A stretch of 64,000 bases of DNA, from assembly GCA_021787365.1 (NCBI GenBank), contig JAJYMB010000130.1:62001-126000 (forward strand), read 5' to 3'. A program made the position numbers and the translations under genes. The stretch's first letter is position 1. The number at the start of each line of letters is the position of its first letter. The stretch comes from Actinomycetes bacterium. Lineage in GTDB: Bacteria > Actinomycetota > Acidimicrobiia > Acidimicrobiales > Palsa-688. Positions 34,280-43,189 of the stretch are shown one piece after another. The notes below the pieces were generated by a model. That model was not told the DNA's origin and searched no databases. It saw only the letters and a program-made list of their open reading frames with translations.

Positions 34280-35466
34280 CCCGGGACAAGCCCGAGGTCG
34301 TCCAGCGCCGCCACCAAGCTCGCGACCTCTGCGTCGGCATGGGCAGCCGAGAGCGACGCCCGAAGCCGCGAGCTGCCGGGAGCGACGGTAGGCGGGCGCA
34401 CGGCCGGCACATAGAGGCCACGGGCCAGCAGGGCCGCCGAGGCGGCCACCGCGGACGCCTCGCTCCCCGTCACGACCGGCACTATGGGAGAGGGCTCTGG
34501 GCGCCCCGGCACAACGGCACGGGCGAGGCGCTCGAGACGCGCGACCAGGTGCGCTCCTTCTTCCGACCTGAGCACGTCGAGGGCGGCCAGGGCGGCGGCG
34601 GCGCTCGCCGGCGCCAAACCCGTGGTGAAGATGAACGACCGGCACCGGTTTACCAGCATCTCGACCAGGTCTCTCGGGCCTGCCACGAACCCGCCCTGGC
34701 TCCCCAGCATCTTCGAGAGCGTGCCGACCCGGAGCACCGGGCCAGGCAGTGGGCCGAAGTGCGGGCCGAGCACGGCGTGGGCCTCGTCGAGCACGAGAAG
34801 GGCACCGTGGCGGGCGCAGGCCTCGGCCAGTTCGACTACGGGCGCGAGGTCGCCGTCCATGGAAAAGACCGTGTCCGTAACGACGACAGCCCGGCCCGGC
34901 CAGCGCGCGACCAAGGCTGTGGCGGCCTCGTGGTCCCGGTGCGGGTAGGTGGAAAAACTGGCCCCGAGGGCGCCCGCGAGCCGGCAGCCGTCGATTATCG
35001 AAGCGTGGTTGAGGGCGTCCCCGCAGATGAGCACCTCTGGCCCGGCGAGCGCCGCCAGCACGCCCAGGTTGGTGGCAAAACCACTTGGGAAAACGAGGGC
35101 TTTGTCTGCCGCCTTCCACGCCGCCAGCTCGGCCTCGAGCTCTTGGTGGACCGGCCTCGACCCACCGATCAAGCGGGAGGCGCCGGCGCCGGCGCCCCAG
35201 CGGTCGAGCGCCTCGTGGGCCGCGGCCAGGACGCGGGGGTGGCAAGAAAGCCCCAGGTAGTCGTTGGAGGAAAAGGAGACTACGGGCCGCCCGCCGAGGT
35301 GGCCCCGAGGACCGAGAGAGTCGAGCTCGGCCAGCTCACGCCAGCGGTTCTTGGCTCTGGCCTTCAAGTTTTTGGCGGCCACCCACCCGGCCCAGCCCGC
35401 CGGTGCCGGGCCGGCGCCCGGGTTGGGGGCGGCCGACTCAGTCCGCTCCGACTCGGAGGGCCCCAA
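34276..35466 (-). CDS. bioF: 8-amino-7-oxononanoate synthase-type aminotransferase
   Basis: A 396-residue PLP enzyme of the alpha-oxoamine synthase family, most like BioF, which condenses alanine with pimeloyl thioester in biotin synthesis. Visible: SSNDYLGLSCHPRV, GASRLIGGSRPVHQ, the PLP-ring DEAHAVLG and the PLP-lysine GTLSKMLGSQGG. No other bio gene is near, so 2-amino-3-ketobutyrate ligase remains possible. The frame opens at TTG 35466, one base after the peptidase stop; GTG 35382 is an alternative. Its stop shares CTAG with the stop of the convergent protease gene. Confidence 0.82.
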   Translation of the reverse strand: MGPSESERTESAAPNPGAGPAPAGWAGWVAAKNLKARAKNRWRELAELDSLGPRGHLGGRPVVSFSSNDYLGLSCHPRVLAAAHEALDRWGAGAGASRLIGGSRPVHQELEAELAAWKAADKALVFPSGFATNLGVLAALAGPEVLICGDALNHASIIDGCRLAGALGASFSTYPHRDHEAATALVARWPGRAVVVTDTVFSMDGDLAPVVELAEACARHGALLVLDEAHAVLGPHFGPLPGPVLRVGTLSKMLGSQGGFVAGPRDLVEMLVNRCRSFIFTTGLAPASAAAALAALDVLRSEEGAHLVARLERLARAVVPGRPEPSPIVPVVTGSEASAVAASAALLARGLYVPAVRPPTVAPGSSRLRASLSAAHADAEVASLVAALDDLGLVPG

Positions 35467-35467
35467 G

Positions 35468-37669
35468 TCAGCCCGCTCCGAGAGCTGCCAGGACGAACGC
35501 CTGCACCCTCGCCTCGTCGCGCCACGCGTCGTAACGCCCGGAGGGGCCTTGGTGGCCTGCCCCCATTTCGGTTCTGAGGAGGAGCGGGTTGTGGTCGGCC
35601 TTGGTGGCCCGGAGCTTGGCCACCCACTTGGCCGGCTCCCAGTAGCCGACGCGAGGGTCGTTCAGGCCGGCCGTCACGTACATGGCGGGGTAGTGGGCGT
35701 CATGGACGTTGTCGAAGGGGGAGTAGCTCTTCATGTACGCGTACGCCTCGGCCTGGTCTCGAGGGTTTCCCCATTCCTCCCACTCGGTAACGGTCAAGGG
35801 GAGGGTCTCGTCGGACATCGTGGTCACGACGTCCACGAAGGGCACTTCTGCCACGACGGCCTGGAACAGGTCGGGGCGCATGTTGGCCACCGCACCCATC
35901 AGCAGGCCGCCGGCGCTCCCGCCCCGTATGGCGAGGCGGCGGGGCGAAGCCCAGCCGTCGGCGACGAGCTTTTCTGCGCACGCGATGAAATCCGTGAAGG
36001 TGTTGCGTTTGTTCAGCAGGCGCCCCTCCTCGTACCAGTGCCGGCCCATCTCGCCCCCGCCCCGCACGTGGGCTATGGCAAAGACCACGCCCCGCTCCAA
36101 GAGGTTGAGCCGGGTGAACGAGAAGGCCGGCTCGGTCGGCAGCTCGTAGCTGCCGTACCCGTAGAGGAGGCAGGGGGCGCTCCCGTCGGGCACCTGGTCC
36201 CGCCGGCAGACGAGCGAGACCGGGACTCGGGCCCCGTCGGGCGCGGTCGCCCAGAGCCGCTCGCTGCGGTAGGTGGACGGGTCGTAACCCCCGCCCACGG
36301 TGGCCTGCTTGATGACGCTGCGCCGCCGGCGGGCCATGTCGTACTCGATGCTCGAGGGCGGGCTCGTGAGCGAACTGTAGGAGAAGCGCACGAGGTCGCT
36401 CTCCCACTCGGGGTTGGCTTCGGCGCCCAGGCTGTAGGCGGGCTCGGGCTGGGCTACGACGTGCTCCTCGCCGCCGTCGAGCGCCACGACCCGGAGCTGC
36501 TCCAGCCCGCCGGCCCGCTCGAGCACGAGCAGGTGCCGGGCGAAGGCGTCCACTGCCGAGACCTTGACTTCGGGGCGGTAGGGGACGAGGGGGCGGAGCG
36601 CCGACGGGTCGTTCTCGCCGAGAGCGAGCTCGTAGACGGCGAAGTTGTCGAGCTTTTCGCCAACTGGTCCGCAGTTGGTGCGGACGGCCCACGCGTCGCC
36701 CTGACCCGGGCGGCGGATGTGGTCGACGTCGTACTCGACGGCCTCGCGCCGGGCCAGGAGCAGGTGGGGGTGGGCCCGGTCCTTCTCGGCGTCCATGTAG
36801 CGCACCTCGCTCGACATCTTGGAGTGGCTCTCGACGAGCACGTAGCGCTTGCTCCTGGTGAGGCCGACCGAGACGAAGAAGCGCTCGTCGTCTTCCTGGT
36901 AGACGAGCTGGTCGTGAGCCGAGGGGGTGCCGAGCGTGTGCCTCCACACCTGCCAGGGGCGCATGGCCTTGTCGGGCCGCACATAGTAAAACGACCTGCA
37001 CCCGGTGGACCAGGCCGAACCGTAGTAGACGTCGTCCACCACGTCGGGCAGGTCGTGGCCGGAACCGAGGTCCTTGAAGCGCAGCTTGTAGCGTTCGCTC
37101 CCGTCGTGGTCGACGGCGTAGGCGAGCACCTCGCCGTCGGGGCGGATGTCGAAGACCCCGAGGGCGAAATAGGCGCCGTCGCCGGCCAGTACGTTTTCGT
37201 CGAGCACGACCTCGCCGGGGTGAGCCTGCACCGCGGGGTCGTGGCCGGCTTCCTCGGGCGGGGGAGTCCCGTCCCCGGCCACTCCTGCCCCCGGCAGGGC
37301 GGCCCTGGCTGCCACCAGGACCTGAGCGGCCGAAAGGCCGCGGTTGGGGTCGGCCCGTCGGCAGTGGACCGGGTACTGCTTGCCGGCCAGCGTCCTCGAC
37401 CAGTACCACCAGCCGCGGTGCCAGACCGGGGCCGAGACGTCGGTCTCGGCGACCCGAGCGCGGATCTGTTGGAACAGCTGGTCTTGGAGCTCGAGGGTCG
37501 GGGCCATCACCGCCTCGGTGTAACGGTTTTCTGCCTCCAGGTACTCGCTGACGGCAGGGTCGTCCCGGTTGGCGAGCCACTGCCAGTCGTCGGGACGGGT
37601 GTCGCCGTGGGCAGTGTGCGTCGAGGGCCGGCGGGGCGCGATGGGAGGCGGCGTAGTGAGCGAGAACAT
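35468..37669 (-). CDS. ptrB: Prolyl oligopeptidase family S9A peptidase (oligopeptidase B type)
   Basis: A 733-residue serine peptidase: an N-terminal beta-propeller (about residues 60-430) and a C-terminal alpha/beta-hydrolase domain with the nucleophile in GGSAGGLLMGA, the aspartate region AGLNDPRVGYWEP and the histidine in EMGAGHQGPSG. HVRGGGEMGRHWYE is typical of oligopeptidase B, which cleaves short peptides after basic residues. No signal peptide, so cytoplasmic. It is followed one base later by bioF on the same strand. Confidence 0.9.
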   Translation of the reverse strand: MFSLTTPPPIAPRRPSTHTAHGDTRPDDWQWLANRDDPAVSEYLEAENRYTEAVMAPTLELQDQLFQQIRARVAETDVSAPVWHRGWWYWSRTLAGKQYPVHCRRADPNRGLSAAQVLVAARAALPGAGVAGDGTPPPEEAGHDPAVQAHPGEVVLDENVLAGDGAYFALGVFDIRPDGEVLAYAVDHDGSERYKLRFKDLGSGHDLPDVVDDVYYGSAWSTGCRSFYYVRPDKAMRPWQVWRHTLGTPSAHDQLVYQEDDERFFVSVGLTRSKRYVLVESHSKMSSEVRYMDAEKDRAHPHLLLARREAVEYDVDHIRRPGQGDAWAVRTNCGPVGEKLDNFAVYELALGENDPSALRPLVPYRPEVKVSAVDAFARHLLVLERAGGLEQLRVVALDGGEEHVVAQPEPAYSLGAEANPEWESDLVRFSYSSLTSPPSSIEYDMARRRRSVIKQATVGGGYDPSTYRSERLWATAPDGARVPVSLVCRRDQVPDGSAPCLLYGYGSYELPTEPAFSFTRLNLLERGVVFAIAHVRGGGEMGRHWYEEGRLLNKRNTFTDFIACAEKLVADGWASPRRLAIRGGSAGGLLMGAVANMRPDLFQAVVAEVPFVDVVTTMSDETLPLTVTEWEEWGNPRDQAEAYAYMKSYSPFDNVHDAHYPAMYVTAGLNDPRVGYWEPAKWVAKLRATKADHNPLLLRTEMGAGHQGPSGRYDAWRDEARVQAFVLAALGAG

Positions 37670-37739
37670 CGCAGTACATCTAACAGGCCCAGTTCCGTAC
37701 AGTGAGGCCGGTCAGCCGGCGAGGGCCAGTGGAGGCAGA

Positions 37740-37994
37740 GTGGCAGAGGTCACAAACGACCCCGAAGAGGCGGCTCGTCTGGTCGCCGGGGGCACCCCCG
37801 TGGTGCTAGTCGGTCCCGACGCCTTGGCGCTCGGCCGCTTCGCCGCCTCCGTTACCGGCACCGCCGGCAACGGCACCGCCGGCAAGTGCCTGCTCGCTGT
37901 GCTTGTGGGCGACCTCTCGGACCCCGCCGTGTCGGGAGCAGCGTCTCAGATGGCCGCCGAACTGTGGCCCTCCGCCGGCACCGGCCCGCTCTGA
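37740..37994 (+). CDS. Small hypothetical protein, 84 residues
   Basis: A short frame from GTG 37740, preceded closely by GGAGG. The product (VAEVTNDPEEAARLVAGG...) resembles a small nucleotide- or Rossmann-like fragment with VVLVGPDALALGRFAASV and holds a short repeat GTAGNGTAG. TACAGT (37698-37703) could be its -10. The function is unknown. It sits between divergent ptrB and sufB. Confidence 0.5.
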   Translation: MAEVTNDPEEAARLVAGGTPVVLVGPDALALGRFAASVTGTAGNGTAGKCLLAVLVGDLSDPAVSGAASQMAAELWPSAGTGPL

Positions 37995-38041
37995 CCAAAC
38001 TGGCGTTTGCCTACTGACCTGGTCGTACCCGCTGGGAAGGC

Positions 38042-38072
38042 TTGACGGCTAGGTGGGCAGGGTTGTTACTAT
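38042..38072 (+). promoter_or_regulatory. Promoter of the suf cluster
   Basis: TTGACG (38042-38047), 19 bp, TACTAT (38067-38072) lie upstream of sufB, which has GAAGGGAG before its ATG at 38104. No sufR-type regulator gene is adjacent. Confidence 0.5.
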
Positions 38073-38103
38073 CGACGTAGGAGAAATTCCGAAGGGAGTT
38101 CGC

Positions 38104-39510
38104 ATGGCGACAACTGCGCAAGAACTCGACCTGGGCCGCTACCAGCTCGGCTGGAGCGATGTCCAGGACTTCTACGTGTTCAAGCCCAAGAAGGGGCTCA
38201 ACGAGGACATCGTGCGGGAGATGTCCTGGATGAAGGGCGAGCCCCAGTGGATGACTGACCGCCGGTTGAAGGCGCTCCGTTACTTCGAGCGCCGCCCCAT
38301 GCCGACCTGGGGCGGGGACCTGTCGGGCATCAAGCTGGACGACATTTTCTACTACATCAAGCCGACCGACAAGCAGGTCGACGCCTGGGAGCAGCTGCCC
38401 GAGTCGGTGAAGGCGACCTACGACAAGCTGGGCATCCCCGAGGCTGAGCGCAAGTACCTGGCCGGCGTCACAGCCCAGTACGAAAGCGAGGTCGTCTACC
38501 ACCGCAACCGGAGCGAGCTCGAGAAGCAGGGAGTGCTCTTCTCCGACATGGACACCGCGCTTCGCGAGTACCCCGACATCGTGAAGCAGTACTTCGGGAA
38601 GATAATCCCCGCCAACGACAACAAGTTCGCGGCGCTCAATTCGGCCGTCTGGTCCGGGGGGTCGTTCATCTACGTGCCTCCGGGCGTGAAGGTGGAGATG
38701 CCTCTCCAGGCCTATTTCCGCATCAACGCCGAGAACATGGGCCAGTTCGAAAGGACGCTCATAATCGCCGACGAGGGCGCGCAGGTCCACTACATCGAGG
38801 GTTGCTCGGCCCCCGTGTACTCCACCGACTCGCTGCATTCCGCCGTTGTCGAGATCGTGTGCAAGCGGGGTAGCCGGGTCACCTATACGACCATCCAGAA
38901 CTGGTCCAACAACGTGTTCAACTTGGTGACCAAGCGTGCTTTCGCGGAAGCGGAGGCGCACATGGAATGGATAGACGGCAACATCGGAAGCCAGCTGACG
39001 ATGAAGTACCCGTCGGTTTACCTGATGGGCCCGAAGGCCTCTGGTGAGGTGCTCTCGGTCGCTTATGCCGGCGCCGGCCAGCACCAAGACGCCGGGGCCA
39101 AGATGGTCCACGCCGCGCCGGAAACGACATCGACGATCGTGTCCAAGTCGATCTCCAAGGACGCCGGCCGCACGTCTTACCGGGGCCTCGTGCGTTTCGA
39201 GGAAGGCGCCAAGCGTTCCAAGAGCTTCGTGCGCTGCGACGCCCTCTTGCTAGACGAGCAGTCTCGTTCGGACACCTACCCTTACATCGAGTTCGGCGAG
39301 CACGACGCCCAGGTCGGCCACGAGGCGACGATCTCCAAGGTCGGTGACGACCAGCTCTTCTACTTGATGAGCCGCGGCCTTTCCGAGCAGCAGGCGATGA
39401 GCATGATCGTCAACGGCTTCATCGAGCCGGTCACCCGGACCCTGCCGATGGAGTACGCAGTCGAATGGAGCCGGCTGATCGAGCTCCAGATGGAAGGCAG
39501 CGTCGGCTGA
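38104..39510 (+). CDS. sufB: Fe-S cluster assembly scaffold SufB
   Basis: The 468-residue core of the SufBCD iron-sulfur scaffold. The beta-helix core is recognisable: [52 protein letters not shown] (conserved Cys), [10 protein letters not shown], and the C-terminal [20 protein letters not shown] followed by [10 protein letters not shown]. The usual length is about 470. It leads the cluster sufB, anchored protein, sufD, Rieske, sufC. No intein is present. Confidence 0.95.
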   Translation: MATTAQELDLGRYQLGWSDVQDFYVFKPKKGLNEDIVREMSWMKGEPQWMTDRRLKALRYFERRPMPTWGGDLSGIKLDDIFYYIKPTDKQVDAWEQLPESVKATYDKLGIPEAERKYLAGVTAQYESEVVYHRNRSELEKQGVLFSDMDTALREYPDIVKQYFGKIIPANDNKFAALNSAVWSGGSFIYVPPGVKVEMPLQAYFRINAENMGQFERTLIIADEGAQVHYIEGCSAPVYSTDSLHSAVVEIVCKRGSRVTYTTIQNWSNNVFNLVTKRAFAEAEAHMEWIDGNIGSQLTMKYPSVYLMGPKASGEVLSVAYAGAGQHQDAGAKMVHAAPETTSTIVSKSISKDAGRTSYRGLVRFEEGAKRSKSFVRCDALLLDEQSRSDTYPYIEFGEHDAQVGHEATISKVGDDQLFYLMSRGLSEQQAMSMIVNGFIEPVTRTLPMEYAVEWSRLIELQMEGSVG

Positions 39511-39559
39511 CGGCTAGCCGGCGGGCCGCGGGCACAGGCCAGCCCTAAGATCCGGGGCT

Positions 39560-40120
39560 ATGGCCGCGGCGCTCGCACTGGCGATCATGTTGGTGGTGGT
39601 GGTCGCCGTGGTGAGCCTGGCCGTCAATTCCCAGGCCCAGGTACCTGGCGCCCAGCGGGCGGGCTCACCTCGCAGCGGGCGCACCGGGCACCCGGGTTCG
39701 GGCCCCTCCGCACCGAGGTCGCCGCGGCGCCCACCGCGTGAGAAGGGTGAGCGGGCCAAGGGCGAGCGTGGCAAGGACCGCGCCGGCCCGGAGCAGGCCC
39801 GGCGTGAGCAGCCGGCACCGTCGGAGAAGTCGAGCGATCCCGACCAGGTTTTCGGGGACCTCCGCCCGCTCAACAAGACGGCCAAGGCGGTGGTGCTTTC
39901 GGTGGTCGACGAGCGCACGCTCGGGCCGGTCACGCGCTGCCGCTTGACGCTTCGCGTGGAGCCGGGCGGAGAGGACGCCTTCGAAGTCACAGCGAGGGTC
40001 GCGTTCCCGACGCCCGAGGAACGCGCCAGGGTCAAGGTCGGGGCGACGGTCGCGGTTCGGTACGACTCCGAGGACCACCGCCGCATCGTCGTCGAAACGG
40101 ACAAGCCGGCCGGGGACTGA
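39560..40120 (+). CDS. Membrane-anchored protein of unknown function inside the suf cluster
   Basis: A 186-residue protein: an N-terminal membrane anchor (ALALAIMLVVVVAVVSLAV), a Pro/Arg/Gly-rich disordered region to about residue 95, then a compact C-terminal domain (AKAVVLSVVDERTLGPVTRC ... VAVRYDSEDHRRIVVE) resembling the small beta domains found in many actinomycete membrane proteins. TAAGAT (39546-39551) ends 8 nt before the ATG, so it may have its own promoter. It is transcribed with sufB and sufD, but a role in cluster assembly is not shown. Confidence 0.65.
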   Translation: MAAALALAIMLVVVVAVVSLAVNSQAQVPGAQRAGSPRSGRTGHPGSGPSAPRSPRRPPREKGERAKGERGKDRAGPEQARREQPAPSEKSSDPDQVFGDLRPLNKTAKAVVLSVVDERTLGPVTRCRLTLRVEPGGEDAFEVTARVAFPTPEERARVKVGATVAVRYDSEDHRRIVVETDKPAGD

Positions 40121-40150
40121 GGGCCCTTGGCCGGCGATTACGTGTGCCTC

Positions 40151-40210
40151 GGCCCCCGCGCGCCCGGCCCCCGCGCGTTCGGCCCCCGCGCGTTCGGCCC
40201 CCGCGCGTTC
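40151..40210. repeat. 15-bp tandem repeat in the sufD promoter region
   Basis: Four copies of GGCCCCCGCGCGTTC (the first ending CCC) start at 40151, 40166, 40181 and 40196 and end 30 bp before the TAGACT box of sufD, covering the place of upstream regulatory sites. Confidence 0.9.
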
Positions 40211-40240
40211 GGTCCCGGTACCCAAAATCACCCGCTCGCC

Positions 40241-40246
40241 TAGACT
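40241..40246 (+). promoter_or_regulatory. TAGACT -10 box of sufD
   Basis: TAGACT stands 10 nt before the sufD ATG at 40257, leaving almost no leader. It suggests an internal promoter splitting the suf cluster. Confidence 0.45.
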
Positions 40247-40256
40247 GGCCGCCAAC

Positions 40257-41549
40257 ATGAAACTCCCCCCTGCTTTCAGCGCGGACGCGGCTTGCGCCCT
40301 ACCCGGGCCGGCGTGGCTGCGCGAGCGCCGTTTAGCGTCATGGGAGAGCTTGGCGGCTTGCGAAGCACCTGCCGAGTCGGAGGAGATCTGGCGTTACAGC
40401 CGCATCGACGACCTGGACCTCGCCGGTTACAGGCTGGGTGAGCCGGGCTACGCCGGGCCCATTGACCCGGCTGGCCTGCCGGATGGCGTGGCCGAGCTGG
40501 TGGGCGCGGCCGGGCCCGAGGCCACGGTCGTGGTGTCGAGGAACGGCGGCGAGGCGTCGGTTTTGCACCCCCAGCCGGGGCTGTCGGTGTCGCCGGCGGA
40601 GGTGCGGCCTCTTGGCGGGCCCGGCGAGCCCATCCCCGCGCCAAGTGGCCAGAGGCTTGACGCCTGGGTCAGTTTCAACGGGGCGTTCGTGTTGGCGCCG
40701 TGGAGGGTCACGGTCGCGCCCGGCTCCGCCCTGGCTCACCCGGTGGTCATCGTGCACTGGCTCGACGCGGTAGGGGCGGCGCTTTCCCCCCGCCTCGAGG
40801 TCGAGCTCGGCGATGGCGCCGAGGCGCACGTGCTCGAGGTCGTAGCGGGGGCGGACGTTGCCATGCTGGTGGTGCCGCTGTCGGAGCTGGCCGTCGGCCG
40901 AGGGGCACGGCTCGGCTTCGGGCAGGTGCAGTTGCTCGGGCGAGCCGCCTGGCAGCTCGGCAACCAAATGAGCAGGGTGGCCTCCGGCGGGGCGCTCCGC
41001 TCGATGACCGTCGCTTTGGGCGGCTCGTACGCCAGGGTGCGCACGGACTCGGTGCTCGAAGGCGAGGGCGGCGACACCGAGCTGCTCGCCGCTTATTTCG
41101 GCACCGGGGACCAGATGCACGACCTGCGGACCGTGCAGCACCACGCAGCCCCTCGTAGCCGCTCGGACCTGTTGTTCAAAGGAGCTGTGGCCGACGAGGC
41201 GCAATCGGTGTATTCCGGCCTGATAAGGGTCGAAAAAGGAGCACGCGGCACAAACGCCTTCCAGACCAACCGCAACCTCGTCCTTTCCGAGGGGGCGCGG
41301 GCCTATTCGGTGCCCAACTTGGAGATCGAGGACAACGACGTTCGCTGCTCGCACGCTTCTGCGGTGGGGCCGGTGGACGAGTCGCAGCTTTTCTACCTGG
41401 AGAGCCGGGGAGTACCGGCGGCCGTGGCTGAAAGGCTCATAGTGCTCGGGTTTATGGACGACGTGCTCGAACGTTTCCCGGTCGCGGGGGTGCTCCCGTG
41501 GCTCCGGAGGGCGTTCGCAGACAAGTTTTCGACGAGGCGCCCCCATTGA
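40257..41549 (+). CDS. sufD: Fe-S cluster assembly protein SufD
   Basis: A 430-residue SufD, the paralogue of SufB in the SufBCD complex. It shows the family C-terminal pattern TVQHHAAPRSRSDLLFKGAV, GLIRVEKGARGTNAFQTNRNL, VPNLEIEDNDVRCSHASAVG and FYLESRGVP. Its stop precedes the Rieske gene closely; a TTG of that gene's frame overlaps it as TTGA. Confidence 0.92.
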   Translation: MKLPPAFSADAACALPGPAWLRERRLASWESLAACEAPAESEEIWRYSRIDDLDLAGYRLGEPGYAGPIDPAGLPDGVAELVGAAGPEATVVVSRNGGEASVLHPQPGLSVSPAEVRPLGGPGEPIPAPSGQRLDAWVSFNGAFVLAPWRVTVAPGSALAHPVVIVHWLDAVGAALSPRLEVELGDGAEAHVLEVVAGADVAMLVVPLSELAVGRGARLGFGQVQLLGRAAWQLGNQMSRVASGGALRSMTVALGGSYARVRTDSVLEGEGGDTELLAAYFGTGDQMHDLRTVQHHAAPRSRSDLLFKGAVADEAQSVYSGLIRVEKGARGTNAFQTNRNLVLSEGARAYSVPNLEIEDNDVRCSHASAVGPVDESQLFYLESRGVPAAVAERLIVLGFMDDVLERFPVAGVLPWLRRAFADKFSTRRPH

Positions 41550-41563
41550 GCCAGGAGGTAAGG

Positions 41564-41860
41564 GTGAAGCTGGCGGACCTTCCCGAAGGGGCGGCCGTGC
41601 ACGTCGAGGGGGGCCGCTCGGGCCTGTGCCTGGTGAGGCTCGGGTACGACGTTTTCGCCGTCGAGGACCGCTGCAGCCACCAAAACTGGCCACTTTCCGA
41701 CGGCGAGGTCGACCCTGCTGACTGCAGCATCGAGTGCACCAAGCACGGGAGCACCTTTTCACTGAAAGACGGGCAGCCGCTGTGCCTCCCTGCCACTCAG
41801 CCGGTGGCCACTTATGCCGTGTGCCTCGAGGGTGACGAAGCGGTGGTGAGCGTCCCATGA
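41564..41860 (+). CDS. Rieske-type [2Fe-2S] ferredoxin of the suf cluster
   Basis: A 98-residue small Rieske protein. Ligand motifs are CSHQNWPLSDG (CxH) and CTKHGSTFSL (CxxH). I chose GTG 41564 because AGGAGG (41553-41558) is 5 nt upstream; TTG 41546 overlapping the sufD stop is possible. Its stop overlaps the sufC start (ATGA). In actinomycete suf operons such proteins sit between sufD and sufC, probably as electron carriers or cluster recipients. Confidence 0.88.
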   Translation: MKLADLPEGAAVHVEGGRSGLCLVRLGYDVFAVEDRCSHQNWPLSDGEVDPADCSIECTKHGSTFSLKDGQPLCLPATQPVATYAVCLEGDEAVVSVP

Positions 41861-42639
41861 GCGACCTCGTCGTCGAGGGCCTCCACGCGAGCGTCGCCGG
41901 GAGGGAAATATTGCGGGGGGTGGACCTGCGGGTGGGCGGCGGGGAAGTCCATGCGCTGATGGGCCCGAACGGTTCGGGGAAGTCCACGCTCTCCCATGTC
42001 CTCGCCGGCCGGCCAGGTTACGAGGTGACCGCCGGCAGCGTCCGTCTCGACGGGGTCGAGCTGCTTGGGCTGCCGGCGTGGGAAAGGGCGCAGGCGGGGC
42101 TGTTCTTGGCCTTGCAGTACCCGATCGAGGTGCCGGGGGTGAGCGTGTACGACGCGCTCGGGGAGTCGATGGAAGCGGCCGGGCGCGAGCGCGGCCGGGT
42201 ACGCGAGCTCGTGGGCGCCGAAGCCCGCCGCATAGGCCTCGACGAAGCCCTGCTTACCCGGGCTCTAAACGTCGACCTTTCCGGCGGCGAGCGTAAGCGC
42301 AACGAGATCCTCCAGCTCGCCGTCCTCCAGCCCAAGGTCGCCGTGCTGGACGAGATCGATTCCGGTCTCGACATCGACGCCCTTACGGCAGTCGCCCGGC
42401 GGGTGGCGCAGCTCGCCGCCGAGTCGGGTACCGGCGTGCTCGCCATCACCCACTACCAGAGGCTGCTCTCCGAGCTTGCCGCCGACAAGGTGCACGTGCT
42501 CTCGGCTGGCCGGGTGGTGCAAACGGGGGGCCCCGAGCTCGCCTTGGAGCTCGAACGGACGGGCTACGCGGCCTACGGCGGCGAGCAGGAAGAACCCGGC
42601 GAGCCCGCCGTGGCCCGCCGCCCGCGTCCTCTGGTCTGA
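41857..42639 (+). CDS. sufC: Fe-S assembly ATPase SufC
   Basis: The 260-residue ABC-type ATPase of SufBCD. Walker A is MGPNGSGKSTLSHVL, the Q-loop region LALQYPIEVPGVS, signature LSGGERKRNE, Walker B VAVLDEIDSGLD and the H-loop ITHYQRLL. It overlaps the Rieske gene by 4 nt. sufS and sufU, which usually follow, are absent here: the next gene is on the opposite strand. Confidence 0.95.
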   Translation: MSDLVVEGLHASVAGREILRGVDLRVGGGEVHALMGPNGSGKSTLSHVLAGRPGYEVTAGSVRLDGVELLGLPAWERAQAGLFLALQYPIEVPGVSVYDALGESMEAAGRERGRVRELVGAEARRIGLDEALLTRALNVDLSGGERKRNEILQLAVLQPKVAVLDEIDSGLDIDALTAVARRVAQLAAESGTGVLAITHYQRLLSELAADKVHVLSAGRVVQTGGPELALELERTGYAAYGGEQEEPGEPAVARRPRPLV

Positions 42640-42651
42640 ACCGCCGGTGGG

Positions 42652-43080
42652 CTAGTCGCCCTTGGGGCGGCGCTTGCCGTGCTCTGTTTCGCGCCTTCCC
42701 TGGTGGTGGCCCACCTTGTAGCCCACCCAGCCGGCGGCGACGGCGAGCACCACGTACTCGGCTATGCGGAGGGCGAGGTCGAATATGCCCTGGAAGAGGC
42801 CCCAGGCCAGTATCCCGGCGACGATCACCACGACGGCGACTGCGAGCTTGCTCTTGGTGCTGCCTCGCCCGCGAAGCTTTTCCTCGCCCGCGCCCTTCGG
42901 TTGGCCCGCCTTGGGCCGAGCGAGCGTGCGGGCCGGGCCGCCGTTGAGCCCTTCCAGCTCGAGCGAGGAGCCCGGCTTGTCAGCGACCGTGGTCGTGTTG
43001 CCTGCGCCGCCCGCCGTCCGGGCGAGCGTGCTGCAAATGAGGCACTGGCCCTGCGGGAAGCCATGGGTGCAGTTCGCCAC
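42652..43080 (-). CDS. Small membrane protein with a CxHx(n)CxxC N-terminus
   Basis: From GTG 43078-43080 the 142-residue product begins VANCTHGFPQGQCLICSTL, which resembles a small zinc-binding knuckle, then a disordered Gly/Lys/Pro region and two hydrophobic helices (LAVAVVVIVAGILAWGLFQG, IAEYVVLAVAAGWVGYKVG) and a basic tail. Function unknown. It is convergent with sufC. Confidence 0.62.
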   Translation of the reverse strand: MANCTHGFPQGQCLICSTLARTAGGAGNTTTVADKPGSSLELEGLNGGPARTLARPKAGQPKGAGEEKLRGRGSTKSKLAVAVVVIVAGILAWGLFQGIFDLALRIAEYVVLAVAAGWVGYKVGHHQGRRETEHGKRRPKGD

Positions 43081-43189
43081 CGGGACCAGAGTACGCCCGC
43101 AGCGTCGCCAGCGGTTGGCGGGCCTTCTGGGGCCGCCCGGACCAGGCTCGAGGAGGCGTACTGGCCTAGGGGGGTTGGCCCCTCGAGCG

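Noticed and set aside
35264-37705. An 813-codon open frame on the plus strand opposite ptrB
   Set aside because: It mirrors the high-G+C third-position bias of the real peptidase gene on the other strand, has low-complexity Val/Gly/Arg composition and no family motif.
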